Assembly (NCBI RefSeq): GCF_009711525.1 | Contig: NZ_SMLV01000415.1 | Coordinates: 1 to 41,216 of the forward strand | Source: Fulvivirga lutimaris | GTDB lineage: Bacteria; Bacteroidota; Bacteroidia; Cytophagales; Cyclobacteriaceae | DNA length: 41,216 nucleotides | Direction of reading: 5' to 3' | In this document: piece after piece, positions 33,614 to 40,781 of the stretch | Position numbering within the stretch: the stretch's first letter is position 1 | Layout of the letters: every line of letters starts with the position of its first letter | The notes under the pieces: model-generated | What the model was told of the DNA's origin: nothing | The model's input: only the letters and a program-made list of their open reading frames with translations | Databases searched by the model: none | Translations under genes and position numbers: made by a program

Positions 33614-36047
33614 TAGCGATTCTCATTATATCGGCAAATATTCCCATGGCGGTAACTTCTGCACCAGCACCAGCACCTTTGATCACTAAAGGCTGCTCTG
33701 GGTAGCGTTTGGTAGTAAAGAGCACAATATTGTCTTTACCCTCCAGATTGTAGAATGGATGATCCTGGCTTACGAACTTAAGACCTCCTTCAGCTTTTCC
33801 TTTGTTGAAAGAAGCCACGTATTTTATCTTTTTATTGTCATCAGAGGCCTTTTTATATAGCTGCTGGAACTCCGCCTCATGAGCTTCAAGAGAAGCTAAA
33901 AATTTATCAACAGAAGGTGCGTCCATACATTCTTTAGGTATAAAAGGCACTCCTTTAATATCACTTAATTCCATTTCTAAACCAGATTCTCGTATCAAGA
34001 TGAGAATTTTTCGCATTACATCCACACCGCTTAGGTCTATTCTAGGATCAGGTTCAGTGAAGCCCTGTTTCATAGCTTCTTTTACTACATCTACAAAGCG
34101 ACTTTTATCATTGAAATTGTTGAAAATAAAATTCAAACTACCTGAAAGTACAGCTTCAATTTTATAAATCTCATCACCACTTTTGATCAAATCGTTTAGG
34201 GTGTTGATAACAGGTAGACCTGCCCCTACATTAGTCTCAAATAAGAACTTGGTTCTATAGCGGAGTGCTGTTTGCTTAAGCTCCTTATACTTATCAATAC
34301 TCTGGGTACATGCTATTTTGTTTGGAGTTACTACCGCAATGCTTTCTTCCAAAAGCTGGTTGTAAATTGTAGCGACATCTTCATTAGCTGTATTGTCTAT
34401 GAAAATGCTATTTCTCAGGTTCAGGTCTATGGCCTGTTGAATGAAGCCTTTCAGGGTCATTTTTTCTCCACTTTCAAGAAGCGAGTCTTTCCAGTTTTTA
34501 AGACTAATACCATCTTCATCAAATAGCATCTTTTTAGAGTTGGCTAGAGCCACGATCTTAACATCTATATGATGATGCTTCAATAAATATGATTTTTGCT
34601 TATTAATTTGCTCCACCAAAGTGCCGCCTACATTGCCAATACCAATCATAAAAAGGTTGATGCGCTTTCGATCTGATAAGAAGAAGCTTTCATGTAAACT
34701 GTTGAGTGCCTTTCTTACTTCATTGTTTTGAATGACTACAGAAATATTCTTCTCAGAAGAACCCTGAGCGATGGCTTTTATATTAATGCCATTCTGACTC
34801 AATGTGCTGAACATGTTCCCACTTACACCCACTTGTTCTTTCATTTTGGATCCTACAAGGGCAACAATCGACAGGTTTTTCTCTATTTCTAAAGCATCAA
34901 TCTTATGACGAGATAGTTCAAATTCGAATTCTTCTTCAACAGCTTCTTTGGCTATTTCACAATCATGTTCATCAATTCCTACACAAATGGAGTGTTCAGA
35001 TGATGCCTGTGTAATCAATATGATATTTACTTTGGCACTGGACAATGCCTTGAAAAGACGGTGTGAAAAGTTAGGAATACCAACCATACCACTGCCTGAT
35101 AGGTTAACTAAAGCGATATTTTGGATGCATGAAAGCCCTTTAATAATGTTGCCATTCCCGTTGCCTTTATTAGAAATTACAGTGCCGTAATCATCAGGTT
35201 TAAAAGTGTTCTTGATATGAATAGGTATATTGGCCTCCAGTACAGGTTGAATGGTTGGTGGATAGATCACCTTGGCTCCGAAATGGGAGAGCTCCATCGC
35301 CTCTTCATAACTTATTTCTTTAATGGCATAAGCTCTACTTACCAATCGAGGATCGGCTGTCATCATGCCACTGACATCTGTCCAGATTTCTAGTTCTTTA
35401 CTTTTTAAAATAGAGGCCAAAATGGCCGCGGTATAGTCAGATCCACCTCTGCCAAGCGTTGTTGTTTCATCATTTTTATTAGAGGCCACAAAACCTGGAC
35501 ATACCCAGCAGTTAGACTGATCTTTAAAATAGGTCTTAACCTCTTCAGAAGTCGTCTGAAAGTCTACATTGGCTCGGCCATAATTGCTGTCTGTCTTAAT
35601 AAACTGTTTGGCATCTGCCCAGCTGCTCTTGAGCCCTGAGTCATTGAAATAATCATTGATAATCAATGAAGATAATGTTTCACCGAAACTCAAGATTCTG
35701 TCCTGAGTTTTGAGGCTTAATTCTCTGATAAGGTAAACACCTCTAAAAATATCTTCCAAATCGTTTAATAGCATTTTTACCTTGCTTAGGGTTTTGCCCT
35801 GTCCTTTTACAGAAATAAGCTCCTGCACTGTTTTTATGTGCCTTGACTCTATCTGGTTAAGTTGCTTTAGGTATTGATCATCTCCTGAGGCGGCAAGTTC
35901 ACTACATTCAATTAATAGATTGGTAATGCCGCCAAACGCAGAAACCACGGCAACTAAAGGTTGCTGTTTATTGACAATGATGTTTTTAACTAATGATATA
36001 TTTTTTGCTGAGGCTACAGATGTACCTCCAAATTTCACAACAAGCAT
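33606..36047 (-). CDS. thrA: bifunctional aspartokinase / homoserine dehydrogenase
   Basis: Two enzymes of the aspartate pathway in one 813-residue chain. The aspartokinase part starts MLVVKFGGTSVASAKNI and includes GRGGSDYTAAILASILK near 195 and WTDVSGMMTADPRLV near 217. Two ACT regulatory modules lie at about 305-460 (VNLSGSGMVGIPNF, VALVGSKMKEQVGVSG). The homoserine dehydrogenase part begins with the NAD-binding FMIGIGNVGGTL near 465 and contains TPNKIACT, ETNVGAGLPVINTLNDL and GFTEPDPRIDLSGVDV. This is the ThrA/MetL type fusion as in E. coli. It is the first gene of the operon, with a Thr-rich leader peptide 69 bases upstream. Threonine feedback through the ACT modules is expected but not shown by the sequence. 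Confidence 0.97.
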   Translation of the reverse strand: MLVVKFGGTSVASAKNISLVKNIIVNKQQPLVAVVSAFGGITNLLIECSELAASGDDQYLKQLNQIESRHIKTVQELISVKGQGKTLSKVKMLLNDLEDIFRGVYLIRELSLKTQDRILSFGETLSSLIINDYFNDSGLKSSWADAKQFIKTDSNYGRANVDFQTTSEEVKTYFKDQSNCWVCPGFVASNKNDETTTLGRGGSDYTAAILASILKSKELEIWTDVSGMMTADPRLVSRAYAIKEISYEEAMELSHFGAKVIYPPTIQPVLEANIPIHIKNTFKPDDYGTVISNKGNGNGNIIKGLSCIQNIALVNLSGSGMVGIPNFSHRLFKALSSAKVNIILITQASSEHSICVGIDEHDCEIAKEAVEEEFEFELSRHKIDALEIEKNLSIVALVGSKMKEQVGVSGNMFSTLSQNGINIKAIAQGSSEKNISVVIQNNEVRKALNSLHESFFLSDRKRINLFMIGIGNVGGTLVEQINKQKSYLLKHHHIDVKIVALANSKKMLFDEDGISLKNWKDSLLESGEKMTLKGFIQQAIDLNLRNSIFIDNTANEDVATIYNQLLEESIAVVTPNKIACTQSIDKYKELKQTALRYRTKFLFETNVGAGLPVINTLNDLIKSGDEIYKIEAVLSGSLNFIFNNFNDKSRFVDVVKEAMKQGFTEPDPRIDLSGVDVMRKILILIRESGLEMELSDIKGVPFIPKECMDAPSVDKFLASLEAHEAEFQQLYKKASDDNKKIKYVASFNKGKAEGGLKFVSQDHPFYNLEGKDNIVLFTTKRYPEQPLVIKGAGAGAEVTAMGIFADIMRIANG

Positions 36048-36116
36048 GGTTGAGATTTTTAAAGAATAAAATTTTATTTAGAAAAGTCGGCTAGTGCCTA
36101 TGGCGATATGTAAATA

Positions 36117-36218
36117 TTAACCCCGCGAAGGGGTTGTGATTGTTGTAATAATAGCAGCTATCACTACTGTTGTTGCAGTAGAAATAGTAGTGATGATATG
36201 GTTTGAAATGTTATTCAC
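36117..36218 (-). CDS. thrL: thr operon leader peptide (Thr/Ile-rich, 33 residues)
   Basis: On the minus strand, a GTG at 36218 (or the TTG at 36221) opens a 33-codon frame ending in TAA at 36117-36119. The product is MNNISNHIITTISTATTVVI, then AAIITTITTPSRG: nine Thr and eight Ile of 33 residues. This composition, exactly the end products of the threonine and isoleucine pathway, is that of ThrL of E. coli and is not expected by chance in an AT-rich spacer. The stop lies 69 bases before thrA. The symbol is assigned by analogy. An upstream in-frame TAA limits the start to these two codons. Confidence 0.8.
   Translation of the reverse strand: MNNISNHIITTISTATTVVIAAIITTITTPSRG
36119..36194 (-). 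promoter_or_regulatory. candidate attenuator hairpins of the thr leader
   Basis: Within the leader-peptide region two stems share bases. Arms 36160-36168 and 36186-36194 (ATCACTACT/AGTAGTGAT) make a nine-pair stem; arms 36164-36169 and 36176-36181 (CTACTG/CAGTAG) make an alternative six-pair stem. They cannot form together. Closer to thrA, arms 36119-36124 and 36130-36135 (AACCCC/GGGGTT) form a GC-rich six-pair hairpin over the last leader codons, followed by AATATTTA in the direction of transcription. This is the layout of a ribosome-dependent attenuator, but the tail is poor in U, so the terminator assignment is weak. Confidence 0.5.
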
Positions 36219-36219
36219 C

Positions 36220-36428
36220 AATGTGCTTTATTACGCTTGGAGAGATGAAACTAGTTTTTTATTTCTTCTTGTCAAAATATCAGTTGCTGTTGTAATGTCT
36301 CATTTTCAAGCTTTGGGCATAAAAGTTCTGTCAAAATAGGCCGCTATTCTATTTTAAATCGTATGCGAAGATTTTTTGCCGAATGGTAAGATTTATTCTT
36401 TTTGAGAGCCTTACCAATACGGCTTTCT
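36220..36428. other. spacer upstream of the thr leader, probably holding its promoter
   Basis: About 210 bases without a convincing gene. On the minus strand the decamer TATTTTGACA occurs twice (around 36270-36279 and 36328-36337), close to but not matching TAnnTTTG. Near the right end TGGTAAG at 36384-36390 and CTTACCA at 36410-36416 form a seven-pair inverted repeat with a 19-base loop and no T tract. The thr promoter must lie in this region, but I cannot place it. Confidence 0.4.
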
Positions 36429-36430
36429 AA

Positions 36431-36474
36431 GATTCCGGCCTGTCTGCCGACAAAGGCAGGCTCAAGGCCGGAAT
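36431..36474. repeat. palindromic repeat A, copy 1 (long form)
   Basis: Outer arms ATTCCGGCC at 36432-36440 and GGCCGGAAT at 36466-36474 form a nine-pair stem; inside it sits a second hairpin CTGCC at 36444-36448 with GGCAG at 36455-36459. The sequence ends in GGAATGACA. Compared with copy 2 at 36854 it carries an additional 22 bases that form the inner hairpin. It lies 61 bases in front of the GIY-YIG gene. Confidence 0.85.
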
Positions 36475-36529
36475 GACAACAATACCTAGGATAATGTCAT
36501 TGCGGACCTGATTCGCAATCTTTAACTTC
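36461..36529 (+). repeat. 69-bp direct repeat, copy 1
   Basis: This 69-base block recurs at 36861-36929 with only three mismatches (two at 36486-36487, one at 36513), exactly 400 bases away. It includes the right half of palindrome A and all of palindrome B (ATTGCG at 36499-36504, CGCAAT at 36514-36519) and ends six bases before the GIY-YIG start codon. Confidence 0.9.
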
Positions 36530-36534
36530 AAGGT

Positions 36535-36831
36535 GTGAGAGACCACCAATACTTCGTCTACATCCTATCCAATTTCACCAACACTACTGTCTATATTGGT
36601 GTGACTAATGACCTTGAAACTCGAGTGCGTCAACACAAAGACAAGTTGGTAAAAGGGTTTACTCAAAAGTATAATGTCGATAAGCTTGTCTACTTTGAAG
36701 AACATAATGATATCAGCAGGGCAATTGCAAGGGAAAAACAATTGAAGAATTGGCAGCGAGCTTGGAAAGATGAGTTAATTGAAGAGGATAATCCAAATTG
36801 GATCGATCTGAGCCAAGGGTGGTATGATTGA
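36535..36831 (+). CDS. GIY-YIG domain endonuclease, associated with palindromic repeats
   Basis: A 98-residue single-domain protein with the GIY-YIG fold. The two tyrosine strands are seen as YFVYI (6-10) and VYIGVTN (19-25); the catalytic arginine is probably R30 in LETRVRQH, and the metal-binding glutamate E67 in AIAREKQLKNW. It belongs to the small UPF0213/UvrC-N-like group, and the length is usual. It starts with GTG at 36535. The gene is embedded between copies of palindromic repeats, and the conserved repeat unit runs straight into its 5' end. It is probably the protein component of a small mobile or repeat-spreading element rather than a housekeeping gene. The role in repair or transposition is unproven. 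Confidence 0.88.
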   Translation: MRDHQYFVYILSNFTNTTVYIGVTNDLETRVRQHKDKLVKGFTQKYNVDKLVYFEEHNDISRAIAREKQLKNWQRAWKDELIEEDNPNWIDLSQGWYD

Positions 36832-36853
36832 TGATTTGCCTGAACGCTGTAAG

Positions 36854-36874
36854 ATTCCGGCTCAAGGCCGGAAT
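36854..36874. repeat. palindromic repeat A, copy 2 (short form)
   Basis: Arms ATTCCGGC at 36854-36861 and GCCGGAAT at 36867-36874 form a perfect eight-pair stem with the loop TCAAG; ATGACA follows. It begins 22 bases behind the GIY-YIG stop. Confidence 0.85.
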
Positions 36875-36929
36875 GACAACAATACTCAGGATAATGTCAT
36901 TGCGGACCTGATCCGCAATCTTTAACTTC
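36861..36929 (+). repeat. 69-bp direct repeat, copy 2
   Basis: Second copy of the block at 36461-36529, with three mismatches. Here palindrome B is longer and perfect: ATTGCGGA at 36899-36906 pairs with TCCGCAAT at 36912-36919 around the loop CCTGA. It is followed at once by the decayed GIY-YIG fragment. Confidence 0.9.
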
Positions 36930-36934
36930 TGAAG

Positions 36935-37017
36935 TTGACATACTACCAATGCTTCATCAATATGGTGTTCAATTTCACCAATGCAATGGATAATTTTGGT
37001 GTGACGAATAGAACAAG
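36935..37017 (+). pseudogene. 5' remnant of a second GIY-YIG gene
   Basis: This segment lines up without gaps, at an offset of exactly 400 bases, with the start of the intact GIY-YIG gene; by hand count 53 of the first 75 bases agree. The TTG at 36935 matches the GTG start at 36535. The translated piece, YYQCFINMVFNFTN then NFGVTN, mirrors HQYFVYILSNFTN then YIGVTN, but the motif tyrosines are changed to asparagine (VYI to INM, YIG to NFG). After about 27 codons homology stops and a third palindrome A copy follows. It is an inactive relic, not a gene. Confidence 0.75.
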
Positions 37018-37018
37018 A

Positions 37019-37045
37019 AGATTCCTGCTTAAGGCCGGAATGACA
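37019..37045. repeat. palindromic repeat A, copy 3 (degenerate)
   Basis: ATTCC at 37021-37025 and GGAAT at 37037-37041, with GC/GC pairs inside and a T/C mismatch, keep the outline of repeat A and the same GGAATGACA end. It abuts the GIY-YIG remnant. From here to 37128 I see only an AT-rich spacer before the M61 gene. Confidence 0.65.
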
Positions 37046-37128
37046 AATACTCAAGACGAACTCTTTAGGTTCATTCACCAGACAAATTTTATATTTATGG
37101 TATATTCGTTTTTTAAACATACGATTTC

Positions 37129-38937
37129 ATGAAAAACCTTCTTTTACTATCATTTTTATTATTGATTGGTCTCATTGCTAATGCACAGACTAATTCTTTC
37201 ACCATTTCATTCGATAATGCAGTACACCATGAAGCTGAAATAAAAGCGACCTTTCCAGATTTAAAGGAGTCAACTTTTTCAGTAAGAATGAGCAGGACAT
37301 CCCCAGGAAGGTACGCCATCCATGAGTTTGCTAAGAATGTATATAATGTTGTAGCTACTGATAGTAAAGGCAAGGAGTTGAAAATTGTTAGACCTAATCC
37401 ATATCAATGGGATATTACAGGCCATGATGGCACTGTCAGTATCAGCTATACTTTGTATGCTGATCATGGTGATGGCACCTACTCACAAATTGATGAAACA
37501 CACGCACACTTAAATATCCCGGCCACTTTCATGTTTGCGCCTTCACAAGCTGATCGTGCTGTGCAGGTTACTTTTAATGTAAGAGAGGACTTGAAATGGA
37601 AGGTAGCTACGCAGTTGAAACCAGTATCTGGCAATACCTTCTCAGCACCAAATCTTCAATATTTCATGGACAGTCCAACAGAGGTCAGCAATTGGGATAT
37701 TCGTCAATTTGAAGTTGAATCAAGTGGAAAAAAGTATAATGTAAGGTTTGTACTTCACCATAATGGCACATCTGCTGACTTGGATACTTATTTTGAGAAA
37801 GTAAAGAAAGTCGTTCTCGCGGAGAAAGATGTTTATGGCGAGTTGGCGGATTATGACTTTGGCACATACACTTTCCTTGCCTGCTACTTACCCAATGTTT
37901 CTGGAGATGGCATGGAGCATAGAAACTCAACCATTTTAACAGATAGAGAAGGTCTTGCTGAAGGTGGTATGGAAGGTAATATTGGTACCGTTTCGCATGA
38001 ATTTTTTCATTCATGGAATGTAGAAAGAATAAGGCCTCAGACATTAGAGCCTTTTGACTTCACTGAAGCTAACATGAGTGGCGAACTGTGGTTTGCTGAA
38101 GGGTTTACCAGCTATTATACAGGCCTTATCTTATGCAGAGCAGGGGTGATTACTCCTCAGCAATATGTGGAAGGACTTGATGGTACTTTTAATTATGTGT
38201 GGAATTCACCAGCCAGACAGTTTTTCAATCCTATTGAGATGAGCTACCAGGCGCCATTTGTTGATGCGGCCACGGCTGTTGATCCTGTGAATAGAGAAAA
38301 TACGTTTATCTCTTATTACTCCTATGGCAGCATTTTAGGCTTGTCGTTGGATTTATCACTAAGACAAAACAAGCTAAATCTAGATGATTATATGAAACTG
38401 GTTTGGCAAACTTATGGTAAAAATGAAGAGCCATACACTGTCAAAGACTTACATGAAACGTTGAAGAAATATGCGGGAAATGAATTTGGAGATATGTTTT
38501 TTAACAAATACATCTACAGCAGCGAAATGCCTGATTACAAAACCTTGCTGGCTTCTGTGGGTGTTGATCTGATACAGAATACAGCTATGCCCTATTTTGG
38601 GGCTTCGGTATATGCTAATAATGATGGATCTGTTACTATTAGAAGAAATACCTCCATTGGTAGCCCAGCATATAAAGCAGGACTTGATAGAGGACATGTG
38701 ATCACAGCTATAAATGATGTGGTACTAACTACAGAGAAGACGTTGGATAATTTTGTGGCAGAACACAAAGTTGGGGATAAGTTGAAGGTTACTTATATCG
38801 CTTTTGGTGAGACAAGAACTACAGAAGTTGAATTAGCAGCAAGTCCAACTTATACTACTCAATTAGCAGAAAAAAATGGTGCTAAAGTAGATAAGAAGAT
38901 TTTAGAGAAAAGAAAAGCCTGGTTGAAGGTAGAGTAA
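37129..38937 (+). CDS. M61-family (glycyl) aminopeptidase with PDZ domain
   Basis: A 602-residue exported metallopeptidase. The signal peptide MKNLLLLSFLLLIGLIANAQ is followed by the N-terminal M61 beta domain (about 22-190), the catalytic domain with zinc site HEFFH at 290-294 in TVSHEFFHSWNVERIRP and the third ligand E324 in LWFAEGFTSYY, and a C-terminal PDZ domain (about 490-585, with SPAYKAGLDRGHVITAINDV). This is the domain order of the M61 family, described mostly as glycyl aminopeptidases in Bacteroidota and Sphingomonas. It should act in the periplasm on peptides. It is convergent with the zinc dehydrogenase gene, five bases apart. Confidence 0.93.
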   Translation: MKNLLLLSFLLLIGLIANAQTNSFTISFDNAVHHEAEIKATFPDLKESTFSVRMSRTSPGRYAIHEFAKNVYNVVATDSKGKELKIVRPNPYQWDITGHDGTVSISYTLYADHGDGTYSQIDETHAHLNIPATFMFAPSQADRAVQVTFNVREDLKWKVATQLKPVSGNTFSAPNLQYFMDSPTEVSNWDIRQFEVESSGKKYNVRFVLHHNGTSADLDTYFEKVKKVVLAEKDVYGELADYDFGTYTFLACYLPNVSGDGMEHRNSTILTDREGLAEGGMEGNIGTVSHEFFHSWNVERIRPQTLEPFDFTEANMSGELWFAEGFTSYYTGLILCRAGVITPQQYVEGLDGTFNYVWNSPARQFFNPIEMSYQAPFVDAATAVDPVNRENTFISYYSYGSILGLSLDLSLRQNKLNLDDYMKLVWQTYGKNEEPYTVKDLHETLKKYAGNEFGDMFFNKYIYSSEMPDYKTLLASVGVDLIQNTAMPYFGASVYANNDGSVTIRRNTSIGSPAYKAGLDRGHVITAINDVVLTTEKTLDNFVAEHKVGDKLKVTYIAFGETRTTEVELAASPTYTTQLAEKNGAKVDKKILEKRKAWLKVE

Positions 38938-38942
38938 TTCAA

Positions 38943-39986
38943 TTAGCTAAAATCAGTAATAACCTCAATGCCTGATGTTTTTGACTGATGCATAACTGGT
39001 AATTTATCAATAACCTCGCTTAAGGATATAGTGTTGGCTACCAGTTTTTCAGGGTGTAGTTTTCCTGCTTTCATCATGTCCAGCATTTCCGTATACCGGT
39101 GTGCCTGCATACCATGACTGCCCAATATTTCCAACTCTTTACCGATGATCAGGTCTATTGGAATTTTGGAATTAGTATGCGCTGCATTCATAATACCGAT
39201 TTGTACATGCCGGCCTCTTTTGCGCAGACAGCTTACTGAATTAAAAAGTACCTCTGGATGGCCCAATGCATCTATGGAAAGATGAGCCCCACCTTTCGTG
39301 AGCTCATTAATTTCACCAACCACATTGGGGGAATCAACTGAATTAATAGCAGCCACGGCACCTAGAGACTTTGCCAGACTGAGCTTTTCATTATTGATAT
39401 CAATGGCTATAACCTGAGCACCAAAAGCAACGGCAATCATAATGGCGGATAAACCAACACCACCGCAGCCATGCACAACTACCCATTCTTCAGGCTTGAC
39501 CCTGCCTTGATCAACTACTCCTCTAAATGAAGTGGCAAATCTACATCCCAGACTTGCTGCTGTAACAAATTCAACTTCTTTTGGAAGCTTTACCAGGTTG
39601 ATATCTGCATAGTGAATGGAAACATATTGAGCAAAGGAGCCCCAATGTGTAAAGCCTGGCTGGAATTGGTTATCACAAATCTGTTGATTGCCAGTAGCAC
39701 ATTCAGGGCAGTGGCCACAGCCAGATACAAAAGGAACGGTTACGCGATCTCCTGCTTTAAAATTTTTGATAGCATTGCCGGTTTCAACCACTATACCAGC
39801 TAATTCATGACCGGGCACATGAGGTAATTTGATATCCTTATCGTGACCCATCCAGCCATGCCAGTCGCTGAGGCATAACCCTGAAGATTGCAGCTGAATA
39901 ACCACACCATCTTTTTCTGGTGCTGGATCAGGTACATTTTGCAGCGTAAGCGCTCCCTGAAATTCTTCGTAAACAATGGCTTTCAT
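38943..39986 (-). CDS. zinc-dependent alcohol dehydrogenase family protein
   Basis: A 347-residue medium-chain dehydrogenase. The catalytic zinc ligands are C38 and H60-E61 in GLCLSDWHG and VPGHELAG; the structural zinc is bound by C90, C93, C96 and C104 (SGCGHCPECATGN). The NAD(P)-binding loop HGCGGVGLSAIMIAV lies near 172-186 and the acidic residue in VIAIDINNEK favours NAD. The substrate is not evident; relatives act on alcohols, polyols or aldehydes. It is transcribed away from the AhpD-like gene, with about 207 bases of spacer between the starts that contain the -7 box of that gene and nothing else I can name. Confidence 0.92.
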   Translation of the reverse strand: MKAIVYEEFQGALTLQNVPDPAPEKDGVVIQLQSSGLCLSDWHGWMGHDKDIKLPHVPGHELAGIVVETGNAIKNFKAGDRVTVPFVSGCGHCPECATGNQQICDNQFQPGFTHWGSFAQYVSIHYADINLVKLPKEVEFVTAASLGCRFATSFRGVVDQGRVKPEEWVVVHGCGGVGLSAIMIAVAFGAQVIAIDINNEKLSLAKSLGAVAAINSVDSPNVVGEINELTKGGAHLSIDALGHPEVLFNSVSCLRKRGRHVQIGIMNAAHTNSKIPIDLIIGKELEILGSHGMQAHRYTEMLDMMKAGKLHPEKLVANTISLSEVIDKLPVMHQSKTSGIEVITDFS

Positions 39987-40161
39987 ACAATGATATTTGA
40001 AAGCCAGAAGTTAAGATTTCTTTTTGAATTTAGATGTTGCTGCTTTCTATAAATGTCTTTCCCTAACAGACTGTGATTAAGGCTTCGTACATATATACTG
40101 TTTGAGAAAATCATCCATCTACTTGCGCCCATTATCCATTTTCTACGGCTAGCGGTCAATA

Positions 40162-40169
40162 TAATTTTG
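40162..40169 (+). promoter_or_regulatory. putative -7 box of the AhpD-like/YHS unit
   Basis: TAATTTTG is an exact TAnnTTTG match. Transcription would begin near 40175, about 20 bases before the ATG at 40194. This excludes the upstream TTG at 40167 as start codon. No clear -33 TTG. Confidence 0.5.
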
Positions 40170-40193
40170 CGTCATAATCAAATTAAAAAAGAT

Positions 40194-40748
40194 ATGACAC
40201 GATTAACAGCATTAAACAGGGACCAGGCTTCGAGCAGATCAAAAGAGCTTTTTGACGGTATTCAGGCCAAGCTTGGTACAGTTCCAAACATGATGCGAAC
40301 TATGGGTAATTCTTCAGCAGTACTTGAAGGATACCTTAACCTAAGCGAATCACTAAGCAAAGGTGGTTTAGGCTCAAAAATGGGTGAGCTAATAGCCATG
40401 ACTGTGGCTGAAGCGAATGCCTGCGACTACTGCTTGTCAGCACATGCCTATATAGGTACAAAGCTGGCAGGAATTGAAGCTGAAGAACTCAATGCTTCCC
40501 GAGATGCTCAGCATAACGACCCCAAGGTTGAGGCAGGGCTTTATTTTGCTAAAACCCTGGTAGAAAAACAAGGAAAGCCATCTTTTGAGGAAGTAATGGC
40601 AGTATTGGGCGCTGGCTACACTGAGGGAGAAGTGGGAGAAATTATTGCGCATGTAGCACTCAATATTTTGACTAACTACTTCAATAACACGGCAAATACG
40701 GAAATAGATTTCCCCAAGGTGAGAGCTAATGGCAATGCCGTATTGTAA
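40194..40748 (+). CDS. carboxymuconolactone decarboxylase / AhpD-like family protein
   Basis: A 184-residue protein from the ATG at 40194 (MTRLTALNRDQASSRSKELF). The family core is clear: TVPNMMRTMGNSSAVLEGYL, then the redox pair in ACDYCLSAHAYIG with two cysteines and a histidine, then EGEVGEIIAHVALNILTNYF near the end. Members with the CxxCxxxH site act as peroxidase-linked or alkylhydroperoxidase-like enzymes rather than as true decarboxylases; the peroxidase role is inferred from the motif. It is followed by the YHS-domain gene after 33 bases, most likely on the same message. Confidence 0.92.
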   Translation: MTRLTALNRDQASSRSKELFDGIQAKLGTVPNMMRTMGNSSAVLEGYLNLSESLSKGGLGSKMGELIAMTVAEANACDYCLSAHAYIGTKLAGIEAEELNASRDAQHNDPKVEAGLYFAKTLVEKQGKPSFEEVMAVLGAGYTEGEVGEIIAHVALNILTNYFNNTANTEIDFPKVRANGNAVL

Positions 40749-40781
40749 TTCAATTTTCACAAACATTTAAAATCTTATAAA

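Noticed and set aside
36136-36339. 67-codon plus-strand frame opposite the thr leader
   Set aside because: Its valine/isoleucine-rich start is the antisense of the Thr/Ile codons of the leader peptide; there is no other support.
36431-37045. CRISPR array
   Set aside because: Only two or three repeat copies with a coding unit in between, no regular spacers and no cas genes.
36713-37120. 135-codon minus-strand frame across the GIY-YIG repeats
   Set aside because: It reads the palindromes and the antisense of the GIY-YIG gene; its translation has no recognisable motif and the plus-strand GIY-YIG motif is convincing.
37018-37131. Continuation of the GIY-YIG remnant frame to 37132
   Set aside because: The frame stays open through palindrome copy 3, but the sequence there has no similarity to GIY-YIG proteins and runs into the start of the M61 gene.
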